Of a stretch of DNA of 38,992 bases, positions 22,301 to 30,449 are shown one piece after another; within the stretch, counting starts at the first letter, position 1, and every line of letters begins with the position of its first letter. The notes below the pieces were generated by a model. That model made no database searches, had not been told where the DNA came from, and worked only from the letters and a program-made list of their open reading frames with translations. Source of the stretch: a virus. The translations under genes were made by a program, and so were the position numbers. The stretch lies in the IMG/VR virus record IMGVR_UViG_3300030329_004140, positions 1 to 38,992 of that record; one strand, written 5' to 3'.

Positions 22301-25250
22301 GTATAGAAAAAGGATAGATGCTTTAAAAAAGTCAGGCGAGCCTGATGCAAACATGCATACATTAAGGATGGCAGGTATACGCGCTCCTGACCGAAAGGAA
22401 TGGGTTTGGGATAAAGAATCAGCTCTCCCTATTTATAGAGCCCTTCATGACCACGATGGAAATAGATCAGAGAAGGATACATGGAAAGCCCTTAGTGATG
22501 AGCAAAGGTATATAGCTGAGGCAGTTCTAGAACAAAAAATAATAGAAGAAAATAATCATTTCCAATTTCTTCAAGCTGCTGTTGAAAGAGATGCAGACCT
22601 TTGGAGGTTTGACTTAGAGAATTTTAGTCGGCAAATGATAGCCCATCCTTCATATTTTCCTCGTGGATGGAGAAGTAAGATTCATCCTAACAAGACGTTT
22701 GGTGAGGTTGACTATATGGCTGAGCAGAGAGAGCTTGCCACCTTAGCGGATAAAGCGGGCAGAGGTCTTTCAAGTCAACCTGCTTTTACAAGAGAAAGAA
22801 ATAAGTATTCCTTTGACGAAATGATTAATTTTGGATACGAACCTTCAACTTGGAATCCAATAGCAATGATGGCTCAAAGAACAATTTCTGGTAATGAACT
22901 ACGAGAAATGACGGTTCTTGTTGATCGGTTAATGAAGAACAAGCAAGCAATAGCTGCTGGCAGACCTCAAACATTAACTGGTACAAGCAGAGAGACAGGT
23001 GAGCTTGTAGATTCCGAGGTCACCTTTACCGCTCCTCCACAGGGATGGGCAGAACCAAATCATCCAATATTTAGGGGCAGAGAGCAAATGGACATTACTG
23101 ACCCCAAAACTGGAAAAGTAAAAATACTTCAATCGCGCCCAGCAATATTTGTTCGTAAAGAAGTTTCTAATTGGCTTGATGCGACTTTTAACCGTTCGGA
23201 AGAATGGGGCAATCTAAACAAGTGGGGTAACAGGGCAAAGATAACTAAGCTTCTAATGTCCGCATTCCAGCATATTGATATTGTTGGTAGAGCAATAGGT
23301 GCAAGTTTTACTCCTTTGAATAATCTTGCATACCTTTCTGGGAAAAGGGGAAGCCGTATACCTCCATTCATTCGCGTCCCTTCACTTTTTATGGACGTTA
23401 TGAGAGCCCAAGCAACTAAAGGTTATAGAGAAAACGCAAGACAAGCTTTAATTACAGATAAACCAATTAATAAAAAAGCATTAGGAAACTTGTCTTGGAA
23501 AGATGTTGTTGATGCTGGATGGGAAACACGCGGAGACTTAACTCTTATTCGTCGTGAACTTAATAACTACACAGATAGTCTTGAAGGCACGATAAACAAG
23601 TTGACCTCAGAGAATCAGAGTTGGGAACTACGATCTGTTGGTGCTGCTGCTAAAGGAATAGCAAAACTTAATGACTGGTGGCAGTCGGGTCTTTTTGAGG
23701 GGGTATATCTTTCTTCACAGAAATGGGCGTTAGAACATTTTATTCTCCCAACTATTAAAGCTCAGAATCCTACTTGGTCTGACAAGATGGTTGCATCTCA
23801 GGCTGCTGAAAATGTAAATATTATGTTTTCATCTTTGGGTACTTGGCAAACTGTATTAAGACATGCGAACCCCGCTATCCGTAACGGTCTTACAGCGGCG
23901 ATCTTTTCAACTAATGAGACTGAATCATTAGCTAGAGCCGCAATGCGTTCTGTTCCTTTTAGTCGTGTTGCACACTGGGAAAGGGCAGGAAAAGCTACAT
24001 ATACGGCGCAAGATAGAACTATTCCAGATATGTGGGGCAGATTTACTACAGGAGCAAGAGGAGCTCGCAAGGCAGGAATTCCTATAAAAGGAACAGATTA
24101 TAGAGTAGTCAACTCTGAACACTTCCGTGTATTTGCTGAATGGCATTTAGGCATGTACGCATGGATGGCAATACTTAGTACGATGTTGCATAGAGCGGCT
24201 ACTGGAGAATGGCTGCCAGCAGAAGCTTATAATCCTGTTGAAGGATTTAGTCCTTATTCTGCATTCGGTCCCGGATATAGAACTTCATTCCTTTCTCCAG
24301 AACTTCCGTTTCTTACAGGACGTAATAACCAGCCAATCAATGCAGATTTAGTTGGACAAATGGATACTGCGTTTAGGTGGGGAACACATCCACTTAATGC
24401 TGCCGCAGCCCGATTGAATGTACTGCCTAGTGCTGTCATCAATCAAATAGCAGGAAGTACTTTTACAGGTGTTGATATGGAAACTTTGCCTGAGCGTGGT
24501 ATACAGTTGGGGCTAGATATAGCAGGTCCAATTAGTGCAATAAATGGAATAAATGCATTACGTAATAATATTCCTGCACTTGCCAACTATACTCTTCCAG
24601 CAGAAACAAGAATAGGTACAACAGGAGCTCTAATACAAGTAAGCGGATTGAATGTAAGAGCAGACGATAATAGAGAACTACGAAAGCGTTTGGGTGTTGT
24701 TGGAGATAAAGAGCAAGCTGAATTACGAGAAGAATTTGGTAAGTGGGCAGGAGTAGATCAAGTCCTTCCAACTTTCACTCAGGCTCAGCAATCTATTCTG
24801 GCAGGACGTGATCAGTTTGGTAACGAACGTTCTATATTTCCTAAAAGTAAAATATTAGAATTAAATAGGAGTGCCTTAGACGTTGTAAGAAGTAGGCTTG
24901 AAAGATTTGAACAGATTGATCCTGAAGCTCTGAATCAAGTAAAAGAATTAACTATGCGTGATGTTGAAAAAGCTATAAACGAGGGAGGAACTAAAGGAAC
25001 AGGGAAGAGTTGGCATCATATTAGTATTCAAGACGTACTGATAGCTTGGGACTTATTTGCTGACAAACCAAGAACTCGAAAGGCATTACTAAATAAAGCA
25101 AGAGATGGAGGGTATGGACATCTTCTTGAGCCGTTTGAAAATACTAAAACTGCTCCGGGCGCAACAAAAGCATTGCAGAATTCAGAGACAGGAACTACTA
25201 ATAGGAATCTGTTTGCTCCATTAACTGCTCCGACTAGAACTCCTGAATAA
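19308..25250 (+). CDS. Giant polyvalent-type virion protein with ADP-ribosyltransferase-like domain
   Basis: At 1,980 residues this is by far the largest gene (5.9 kb). Around residues 405-525 it shows the core of an ADP-ribosyltransferase-like domain of the kind found in phage polyvalent proteins: LFRGYGRED (Arg near 417), GTYATTNVRFAKGFG, LEQLEIRLNNPLVI and a final MGHDGVVVK. The long middle (600-1200) is helical and charged. Residues about 1240-1560 contain a Trp/Asn-rich region (MSAFQHIDIVGRAIGASFTP, then RHANPAIRNG) that resembles the C-terminal associated domains of polyvalent proteins. Such proteins are thought to be packaged and injected with the DNA to act on host targets early. Position between portal and scaffold supports a virion protein. 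No catalytic Glu was assigned with confidence, so activity is uncertain. Confidence 0.72.
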   Translation: MVFRDFANSRIANRFVDLVEEPLNFAGRLNARAFERPEVRRALNAVFPVTQPTASRLTGQSPEPMAVQEFIGTQLHDALIHNLTDPPEWVQPASISPLERDLNKLKFFEEAGTSGRFNEFLNEIGATPQEFAQFRMTDSVEADLMFVQSQLRLLGSSTILPGNTRKEQLDAGLFRLKRLTGTAPSTGVSRAEIQTRAAHNPAVAIDMAGTIAGAGFLPGEAVSSLALGQGARLTAKAIGLDEEAQRQAEHIGTFVGMFVAGAPRNPARTLTYLDDLHNIRKARGLTTNLGADFYFEEARDLLRLSKGMYKIGGSTLNALSGISQDVTQKAARKLFIPMDGSTKRVPESKVYQELRREINHRIRERYKSDGKNIKDFDPKNNNDDWLLLERMSAAVGREMIPELRAAETGKPFRATLFRGYGREDKAESIIKPQAGGEAFNSLSDGTYATTNVRFAKGFGPELEQLEIRLNNPLVIETDGQMAELMLRATGRKSPYGPENAGEAAALQHVIKEMGHDGVVVKTAVGDEIWGIDGRPLTPEEAGRYLQEVNADPLRNLLPSLRGEGPILKRLSDEVSAARNELDDAIADRDLRDLEPSRYYKVVDNATKRWEVAKSRFFEAKDAADLNPLNNNPLLGNAGATAFEIQKFHELGLTPLSTKSIRQFFGGDTVVDFSSQRPDVINRKIRNPNLEDGISNLHAEEAADKAWTVTLRRLDKEEAEKKILQARKAGEHSVAESLELIEQYKREMEIEQRRLSRPIPEPNEAVENLILHWVLAIEGPRGYPRRGDPAGKTQRKLYRLDPKSKVPKEDIDELKKAILERGVDEKSLEDALNKGGDQLWFEMVKEFGREHANEIYPADRPVVEWLPDAIKVRMDIRRARLNPDSPEEFARKHPEIPSSEIDNAIDDIHVDTAGARAADPTKIPPRNPGDPIGYSNGKNTSGPDHVTPWQALFDGFEVPTWETISQTVIRLWEGARNREAIIIQGWFDDLTEFAKNPVWYRKRIDALKKSGEPDANMHTLRMAGIRAPDRKEWVWDKESALPIYRALHDHDGNRSEKDTWKALSDEQRYIAEAVLEQKIIEENNHFQFLQAAVERDADLWRFDLENFSRQMIAHPSYFPRGWRSKIHPNKTFGEVDYMAEQRELATLADKAGRGLSSQPAFTRERNKYSFDEMINFGYEPSTWNPIAMMAQRTISGNELREMTVLVDRLMKNKQAIAAGRPQTLTGTSRETGELVDSEVTFTAPPQGWAEPNHPIFRGREQMDITDPKTGKVKILQSRPAIFVRKEVSNWLDATFNRSEEWGNLNKWGNRAKITKLLMSAFQHIDIVGRAIGASFTPLNNLAYLSGKRGSRIPPFIRVPSLFMDVMRAQATKGYRENARQALITDKPINKKALGNLSWKDVVDAGWETRGDLTLIRRELNNYTDSLEGTINKLTSENQSWELRSVGAAAKGIAKLNDWWQSGLFEGVYLSSQKWALEHFILPTIKAQNPTWSDKMVASQAAENVNIMFSSLGTWQTVLRHANPAIRNGLTAAIFSTNETESLARAAMRSVPFSRVAHWERAGKATYTAQDRTIPDMWGRFTTGARGARKAGIPIKGTDYRVVNSEHFRVFAEWHLGMYAWMAILSTMLHRAATGEWLPAEAYNPVEGFSPYSAFGPGYRTSFLSPELPFLTGRNNQPINADLVGQMDTAFRWGTHPLNAAAARLNVLPSAVINQIAGSTFTGVDMETLPERGIQLGLDIAGPISAINGINALRNNIPALANYTLPAETRIGTTGALIQVSGLNVRADDNRELRKRLGVVGDKEQAELREEFGKWAGVDQVLPTFTQAQQSILAGRDQFGNERSIFPKSKILELNRSALDVVRSRLERFEQIDPEALNQVKELTMRDVEKAINEGGTKGTGKSWHHISIQDVLIAWDLFADKPRTRKALLNKARDGGYGHLLEPFENTKTAPGATKALQNSETGTTNRNLFAPLTAPTRTPE

Positions 25251-25280
25251 TAGTAGAGCAATAATTAAGTAATATATATA

Positions 25281-25295
25281 CTCTCTTAGAGAGGA
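25281..25295 (+). promoter_or_regulatory. Small hairpin covering the scaffold gene ribosome-binding site
   Basis: CTCTC (25281-25285) pairs with GAGAG (25289-25293) around TTA, and the 3' arm is part of the Shine-Dalgarno sequence GAGAGGA of the gene at 25306. This could limit scaffold translation. The helix is short and the idea is tentative. Confidence 0.35.
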
Positions 25296-25305
25296 CTCAT
25301 ATTTT

Positions 25306-26256
25306 ATGGTGAATCAAAACACAATTTCGGCTGACGACAGTGCATCTGTTTCGGACGACAACGGCATGAACCCTTTGATTATCGAAGACAGTACTTCTCC
25401 TGAGCAGTTGGAAAAAGAAGCTGCATGGGAACGGGGGGAGAATATTGACGATAATACAGAGAATATTGACGGTGGCGTAGGAGCAGTTGAAACTGAAGAC
25501 AGAGGAGTTGATGAGGGGGAAACCCCTGAACCGGAACCGGTTGTACAACCATTAGCCAACGAAACTCCACAAATAGAAGAAAGCATAGAAGACAGGGTTT
25601 CCCGCCTAGTCTCTGAACAAACTAAAGGGCTTCAATCTTCTTATGACAAGCGTGTTGCTGAAGCGGAGAAGAAGGCTCGACTAGCTGAAGAAGAGAACCG
25701 TAAGTTCAATTTGGATACAGCAGTTGAAACTTCCCTTCGTAGACAAGAGCAGCAGCTTGCTGAAGGAATGGGAGAAGATGCCGCTCGTGATTATGTTAGG
25801 TCTGAGGAGAATGTCGCCAATGTGCGACAGTCCCATGAACAGGCAGAACAAAATCGCGTGTTGCAACAACAAGCTACTTATGCAGGTCTACAAAACAGGT
25901 CTAATACAATGGCTCAGTGGGTTGATAAGTTAGCTAACGACCATTCTCTCCAACAAGAAGATGTCGAAGTAATCACTGGAATGGTTACTCGTGAGAGCCT
26001 TGTTTCAGAAGAAGGCTTTATTCAAATGGGAGAGGCAATGGAGAAAGTTGCTAGACGTTTGGGCAGTAATGCTCCGGCTAAAGTAAAGAGACGGGTTCCG
26101 CGTGAAACACCGGGGCAAGCCCCCAGTGATGGAAGATCAACTACAGCTAGTCCCACCAGTGATGACGCACTTACTGACTCAGCCAACTCCAAGCCTTCTT
26201 GGCAATGGACTGATGAAGAAAAAGCCGCAATGCGGCGTATGGCGTTTGGTGGGTAA
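25306..26256 (+). CDS. Capsid scaffolding protein
   Basis: The 316-residue, strongly acidic protein has a disordered N-terminus (1-95, many Asp, Glu and Ser). A long coiled-coil region (about 98-190) contains DKRVAEAEKKARLAEEENRK. The C-terminus is short and basic (AKVKRRVPRETPGQ) and ends in WQWTDEEKAAMRRMAFGG. This layout and the place directly before the capsid gene are typical of scaffold proteins, whose basic end binds capsid subunits during procapsid assembly. The ATG at 25306 uses GAGAGGA about 10 nt upstream. No protease domain is seen. The gene ends 20 nt before the capsid gene. Confidence 0.78.
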   Translation: MVNQNTISADDSASVSDDNGMNPLIIEDSTSPEQLEKEAAWERGENIDDNTENIDGGVGAVETEDRGVDEGETPEPEPVVQPLANETPQIEESIEDRVSRLVSEQTKGLQSSYDKRVAEAEKKARLAEEENRKFNLDTAVETSLRRQEQQLAEGMGEDAARDYVRSEENVANVRQSHEQAEQNRVLQQQATYAGLQNRSNTMAQWVDKLANDHSLQQEDVEVITGMVTRESLVSEEGFIQMGEAMEKVARRLGSNAPAKVKRRVPRETPGQAPSDGRSTTASPTSDDALTDSANSKPSWQWTDEEKAAMRRMAFGG

Positions 26257-26276
26257 AGAATAAGGGATAACTAGTT

Positions 26277-27188
26277 ATGCCACAGACGGCTACTACTGGT
26301 AATCTTGCTAACGTCCAGAAGATTATTATTAATGCTGCTCGTTATGTGCAGGAGCACAAAGCTCCTTCATGGCAGCTAATTGATAAAGTCTCACTGCCGA
26401 AAGGTGCTTCAACAGTTCGTATTCCTAAAGTCGGACAGTTCACAATTGCTGAACTTGTTGACGGTCAGGACATGACTGACGAGCAATCTATTGGTTTGAC
26501 CAGTGTTGATCTGACCACCTCAGAAAAAGGTGCGAAGATTATTATCACTGACAAGCTTATGCGGCAGCATGGCAGCACTGATGTCATGTCGATTATTGGT
26601 CGGCAGTTCGGTGACGCAGGAGCCAGAAAACAAGATCGAGACACTCAGGCACTTTATAGTGGTCTGAATGGCGGTACTGCATATGGTGCCGCAGGTTCCT
26701 CAATGGGACTTTCTCGTTTTGCTGGTGCTATTGCACGGTCAAGAGGCGGAGGAAAATCAGGTTCTGCTACTGCAAATGAAACAGGCAGCGAACCGTTTGA
26801 CCCAACTTATGCAGTACATCATCCGCATAGCGTGTTTGATGTTACAGCCTCAGCAACTGCTATTGGTGCTGGCACTAAACAAGCAGTAAATGACAGACGT
26901 GAAGAAGCTATGTTGAAGAATTTCTTCAAAATTAGTTTCAACGGCGTTGACCTTTTTGAAAGCGGAAACCTTGACATCGACTCCAGTGGAGACGTAACAG
27001 GGGTTATTGCTCAGCGTGATGCTCTTATTGGTATTACCAGCGTAGGCTGGCATACTGAGCGACAGCGTGATGCATCCGCACGAGGATGGGAAGTTAACTT
27101 TACGTCAGACTATGACGTGTTTGAACAAGACGATAAGCACGGTGCACCGCTTCTTTACGATGCAACAGTACCGGGTACTTCTTCTTAG
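26277..27188 (+). CDS. Major capsid protein
   Basis: The 303-residue protein follows the scaffold and has the character of an HK97-fold capsid protein: an N-terminal helical arm, VRIPKVGQFTIAELVDGQDM with an extended loop, SEKGAKIIITDKLMRQHG (spine helix start), a Gly-rich central stretch, and a C-terminal GWHTERQRDASARGWEV with a final strand. It should form the icosahedral shell. No delta-domain or protease is apparent. The ATG at 26277 follows AAGGGA by about 11 nt. Assignment rests on synteny, size and composition. Confidence 0.78.
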   Translation: MPQTATTGNLANVQKIIINAARYVQEHKAPSWQLIDKVSLPKGASTVRIPKVGQFTIAELVDGQDMTDEQSIGLTSVDLTTSEKGAKIIITDKLMRQHGSTDVMSIIGRQFGDAGARKQDRDTQALYSGLNGGTAYGAAGSSMGLSRFAGAIARSRGGGKSGSATANETGSEPFDPTYAVHHPHSVFDVTASATAIGAGTKQAVNDRREEAMLKNFFKISFNGVDLFESGNLDIDSSGDVTGVIAQRDALIGITSVGWHTERQRDASARGWEVNFTSDYDVFEQDDKHGAPLLYDATVPGTSS

Positions 27189-27200
27189 TTAGGGCTCTAG

Positions 27201-27830
27201 ATGGTTAATCTTGATATTGAAATACAAAACAACATTCGTTCCGCCGGTTATGGTATTCAGTTTGTTGGACTAGATACGGGGATGCTCCCTTTGTATCTTC
27301 ATAAAGAATCTCTTTCGGACAAAGTTCGAGGCGATGTTTTTTTGAAAGCAAAGATTGCAAATCCTAGAACTGGACCTAATAATGCTGAAATGCAATACCT
27401 TGCAAAGAAAGCCTCTATTGGTATCTTTGCTTGGAAACCCGGAGAGGACTGTCTTGTTAAAACCTTTGAGAACATTAGTTATGAAAGGGTTGGACAAGAA
27501 ACAAAGATAGTTCGTGGTGAGCCCTACTTAGGATGCGAATGGTGTCGAGAAGAACCATCTTCAACAATTGTGCATGAGGCGGATGTAAGTACATCTTCCG
27601 AGGCAGAGCCCGTTGAGGAATCTGAACTTGCTCCGCCAAGTGCTTTTTGTTCCGATTGTGGACACGGCTTCAAACTTGAAGATAAAAACGGGAAACCGTT
27701 TTCTTATAAACAAAGAGTGGCTCAAGTCGCTGCTCATAATCGGAATAAACATACACCTAAATCCGCTGACACTTCAGTTGATACTGAGGTACCTGAACCT
27801 ATTGGCGAGGGTGTCAGCAAAGGAAATTGA
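27201..27830 (+). CDS. Unknown head-module protein with Cys/His zinc finger
   Basis: The 209-residue protein has a strand-rich first half (1-115) and CEWC near residue 113, then an acidic Ser/Glu linker. A C2H2-like motif follows: CSDCGHGFK plus H and NRNKH near residues 151-184. It lies 12 nt after the capsid gene and 1 nt before the probable decoration gene, in the place where podoviruses often encode head completion or minor capsid proteins. Zinc binding is likely from the motif; the function is not known. Confidence 0.68.
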   Translation: MVNLDIEIQNNIRSAGYGIQFVGLDTGMLPLYLHKESLSDKVRGDVFLKAKIANPRTGPNNAEMQYLAKKASIGIFAWKPGEDCLVKTFENISYERVGQETKIVRGEPYLGCEWCREEPSSTIVHEADVSTSSEAEPVEESELAPPSAFCSDCGHGFKLEDKNGKPFSYKQRVAQVAAHNRNKHTPKSADTSVDTEVPEPIGEGVSKGN

Positions 27831-27831
27831 A

Positions 27832-28617
27832 ATGAGCTTTCCGACAGTTGTTGGGCTAAAGCCCGGCGATGAGAAAGTAACAAGTACCGATAAGATTCGC
27901 CCTCTTGGTACTAGGGGACAGACTCCAGATGGTCGTGTCTTCTATTGGGCGCAGAATGCTGCGACTCAGCTTGAAGCTAACGTTGTGGTACAGAGTGCTG
28001 TTATGCATGGTGCTTCTGTTCACGGTGCTGGGCTTGATGTCGTAGGTGCTACGACTACTGGGAAGACTACTCTTACAGTAACTCTTCCGACTACCGATGC
28101 TGGTGCTGATCTGTATGCAGATGGGTACCTTACTATCGACACGTCGCCCGGTCGTGGTATTTACCAAATCGACAGCCATGATGCGGGTGCTTCGGCAGCC
28201 GATACGGTTTTCAACCTGAAAGAAAGCGACCCTCTTCGGGACGCACTTACTTCAGGCACGACTAAAGTAGGGCTTCGTCAGAATCCTTACAAGGCAGTCA
28301 TTGTCTCTCCAACTACCCAGACTGGTAGTGTGGTTGGTGTGACCTGTACAACTGTTGCTGCTTCAGGCGCAGCCGTTGATGGAGTTCACTCCAGTCCAGT
28401 TTACTTCTGGCTCCAGACGTTTGGTCCAGCGGCTGTAAAAACAGACGCTGCACTAGCAGCAGGTAAAAACGTTATTGTTCCCGGTGCTTCTGCCGGTAAC
28501 GTAACTGTTGCTACCTCAACTGCTGGAGAAGGTGCTTCTCAGATTATTGGTCATGCTCCTACTATTGGAGCTGGTGACGAGAAGTTCAACTACATTTGGT
28601 TGACAATCCGAGCATAG
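27832..28617 (+). CDS. Probable capsid decoration protein
   Basis: The 261-residue protein is rich in Ala, Gly, Thr and Val and probably all beta, with repeated T-V-T/V-V patterns (TTTGKTTLTVTLPTTDAG) and a C-terminal EKFNYIWLTIRA strand. It has no membrane span or catalytic motif. Start ATG 27832 is chosen because AGGA lies 7 nt upstream and the previous gene stops 2 nt before; a longer frame from 27613 would overlap that gene almost completely. The place just after the capsid and before a strong hairpin suits an abundant capsid surface protein. The decoration role is inferred. Confidence 0.68.
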   Translation: MSFPTVVGLKPGDEKVTSTDKIRPLGTRGQTPDGRVFYWAQNAATQLEANVVVQSAVMHGASVHGAGLDVVGATTTGKTTLTVTLPTTDAGADLYADGYLTIDTSPGRGIYQIDSHDAGASAADTVFNLKESDPLRDALTSGTTKVGLRQNPYKAVIVSPTTQTGSVVGVTCTTVAASGAAVDGVHSSPVYFWLQTFGPAAVKTDAALAAGKNVIVPGASAGNVTVATSTAGEGASQIIGHAPTIGAGDEKFNYIWLTIRA

Positions 28618-28620
28618 TCA

Positions 28621-28650
28621 GAAGGGGCGGGGTGAAAGCCCCGCCCTTTC
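28621..28650 (+). terminator. GC-rich hairpin after the capsid/decoration genes
   Basis: GGGCGGGG (28625-28632) pairs with CCCCGCCC (28639-28646) around TGAAAG, extended by GAAG/TTTC with a G-T wobble to 12 bp. The T-run is only TTT, so it may be a partial terminator that keeps capsid transcripts above those of the sugar cassette. Confidence 0.7.
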
Positions 28651-28663
28651 AGAAAGTAAATAG

Positions 28664-29407
28664 TTGAGAGAAATTTGTATCTCAGGGTTTTCAGCTCTTA
28701 CACGAGACTGGTACCTGCAACTTGATTCTTCGGTAGAAATATGGGCAATGAATGAAGCCCATATCTACCTCAAGCGCAAAGCCTCGCGCTGGTTCCAATT
28801 ACATCCACGCAACTGGAACGAAACAAAAGCCATCGAGAATGAATGGGATTTAGATAACTACGGTCGCCCAAAGCAACACGTAGAACTTCTTAGCAAACTT
28901 GATGTGCCTATTTATCAACAGGCAATTGACGAACGTATACCAATGTCTACCATCTATCCAATAGATGAAGTGGCTGAGCGATACGGTTTTGAATGGGTAG
29001 ATGGAAGCAAGCGTGCCTATCTAACTTCAACCGCATCATTCATGATTGCCCTTGCAGTATTGGAACATGATAGATATGTCGATAAGCATCCACGAGGTAA
29101 GAAGGGAAGAGTCCAGCGGATACACCTCGCCGGTATAGAATTAGCGATAGGGACTGAATACTTCGATCAACGTCCTTGTTTAGAGTATTGGTGTGGTTTA
29201 GCTACAGGTAAAGGCATTGATATTGTTTTACCTAAAACAGGTTCAAACTTATTGACTGGGCAAACCTACGCATACGAGCACTCTGACCCACTACATCCGG
29301 GTAGCACTAAAAGCGTTGCCTATGAATTCAATTCACAGACCAGTGAAAACTTTGCGGCTGTACTTGAAAACGAGGAAGGCAAGGCAGTTGGAATTCCCAT
29401 GGAATAG
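28664..29407 (+). CDS. GT42-like Rossmann-type protein, candidate nonulosonate transferase (paralogue 1)
   Basis: The 247-residue protein shares its whole motif series with the gene at 32607. The series is ICISGF at the N-terminus, VEIWAMNEAHIYL (Asn30), RWFQLHPRNW, YGRPKQHVE, SxxSFMIALAV (Ser122, Ser124), IHLAGIEL and EYFDQRPCLEYWCG. The order recalls family 42 sialyltransferases of Campylobacter (CstII), where a CNQFY motif, a TSGVYMCAVAI helix and IYLSGIDF follow one another. The next genes make CMP-nonulosonate, so a sugar transferase is the leading hypothesis. The key catalytic His is not assigned. The start is TTG at 28664 with a weak ribosome-binding site. A general MptE/DUF115-like Rossmann protein is the alternative. 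Confidence 0.6.
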   Translation: MREICISGFSALTRDWYLQLDSSVEIWAMNEAHIYLKRKASRWFQLHPRNWNETKAIENEWDLDNYGRPKQHVELLSKLDVPIYQQAIDERIPMSTIYPIDEVAERYGFEWVDGSKRAYLTSTASFMIALAVLEHDRYVDKHPRGKKGRVQRIHLAGIELAIGTEYFDQRPCLEYWCGLATGKGIDIVLPKTGSNLLTGQTYAYEHSDPLHPGSTKSVAYEFNSQTSENFAAVLENEEGKAVGIPME

Positions 29408-29408
29408 A

Positions 29409-29552
29409 ATGTGTAAAGGTGGTGGGAAATTTTCCGCTACTGGCTTCCTTCATTGGGACCAAAACAATCTCCAGCACAGCACTCAATGCCCTGAGTGTGG
29501 TAAAGTTCGTCCTTGTAATGGCGAAGGAAAACTAGAGGTACATAAGAAGTGA
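29409..29552 (+). CDS. Small zinc-ribbon protein, 47 residues
   Basis: From ATG 29409, directly after the previous stop, the frame encodes MCKGGGKFSATGFLHWDQ..., with CPEC and a further Cys four residues on (KVRPC), enough for a small zinc knuckle. A longer frame from 29316 overlaps the upstream gene and is not supported. Its stop TGA overlaps the next start GTG, so it is part of the sugar-cassette operon. Its function is unknown. Confidence 0.55.
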   Translation: MCKGGGKFSATGFLHWDQNNLQHSTQCPECGKVRPCNGEGKLEVHKK

Positions 29553-29734
29553 CAAAGGTTAATATAAAAGGCACTGTTTGGGACATCTTGAAAGTAGAAG
29601 CAGGGACTGTAACTTTTGTAGGCGGAGGTTCTACTCCTGTCAATGCTGAAACTCAAAAGGAAATAGAACTTCAGTTAGCCCCTAAAGAGACAGCCCCTAA
29701 AAAGAAAAAGGCTAAACGAAAGAAGAAAGCGTAG
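29549..29734 (+). CDS. Small protein with Lys-rich tail, 61 residues
   Basis: The first 35 residues form a short strand-rich unit (VWDILKVEAGTVTFVGGG) and the last 20 are almost only Lys, Ala and Pro (KKKKAKRKKKA). It starts at GTG 29549, overlapping the previous stop (GTGA), and ends just before a T8 run (29736-29743). A nucleic-acid- or membrane-binding tail is possible. No family was recognised. Confidence 0.55.
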   Translation: MTKVNIKGTVWDILKVEAGTVTFVGGGSTPVNAETQKEIELQLAPKETAPKKKKAKRKKKA

Positions 29735-29741
29735 ATTTTTT

Positions 29742-30449
29742 TTGCTTGAAAATCCATCTCTCCAGATGCTCGACGATCCAGAGAGATTGCTAAATATACG
29801 TAAAGTTACTGATTATGCAGAGTGGAGGTCTAAGGCTGTTGCAAAGGAGCCGTGGACTTATGAGTGGTTAAAAGACTTTGACCACAGTACAGTCCTCTGG
29901 AATATCGGAGCCTGTGTTGGCAGTTATGCTTTGATGGCTGGGGCAAGGGGGGCTCGTGTTTATGCCTTTGAGCCTATGCCAGTTAATTACCATGCGCTTC
30001 AAGACCACGTAGAACTAAACGGCTTACAAGAGAATGTCTTTTGTATGCCTATTGGTCTCGGCTCTCATAATAGATGGGCAGATTTCTATACTCATGAAGA
30101 CGGGCTAAACCTGCCCGGTTACGGGCTAGCGTCCACAGAGGGAAGGTCTGAGCTAGTCAGGGGTATCAAGCTCCCCCTAATGTCTGGCGACGCTCTCTCT
30201 GAGTCCATGATTTTGCCTCCTACCCATATTCTTATGGATGTTGAGGGTGCAGAGCTACATGTGCTTGAAGGGATGCAAAAGATTTTTGAATCAAAAAAGG
30301 TTCAATCAATACTTATGGAAATTGAAAGTGAACAAAGTGAAGAACGTGTGAATAACTTTATGTATCCACATGGATATTACGGTGAAGAAGTTGCTAGGCG
30401 TAGAGTTAATTCAAAAGTAAGGGTCATAGTTTATGAGCAGGAATCTTGA
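29742..30449 (+). CDS. FkbM-family SAM-dependent methyltransferase
   Basis: The 235-residue protein has the class I methyltransferase signature of the FkbM family: LWNIGACVGSYALMA (SAM-binding loop, residues 52-66), VYAFEPMPVNYHAL with the family's FEP motif (residues 73-86), and MDVEGAELHVLEGM around residue 165. FkbM enzymes O-methylate sugars or polyketides using S-adenosylmethionine. Next to nonulosonate genes, methylation of a sugar or sugar precursor is likely. The TTG at 29742 is the longest start; ATG 29766 is a good alternative because the TTG lies at the edge of a T-run. It overlaps neuB by 17 nt. Confidence 0.82.
   Translation: MLENPSLQMLDDPERLLNIRKVTDYAEWRSKAVAKEPWTYEWLKDFDHSTVLWNIGACVGSYALMAGARGARVYAFEPMPVNYHALQDHVELNGLQENVFCMPIGLGSHNRWADFYTHEDGLNLPGYGLASTEGRSELVRGIKLPLMSGDALSESMILPPTHILMDVEGAELHVLEGMQKIFESKKVQSILMEIESEQSEERVNNFMYPHGYYGEEVARRRVNSKVRVIVYEQES

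Noticed and set aside
27613-27831. Upstream extension of the decoration gene
   Set aside because: It overlaps the zinc-finger gene almost to its end in another frame; ATG 27832 has a good ribosome-binding site.
29316-29408. Upstream extension of the 47-residue zinc-ribbon gene
   Set aside because: The added part overlaps the end of the transferase-like gene in another frame and is compositionally unlike the Cys-containing part.
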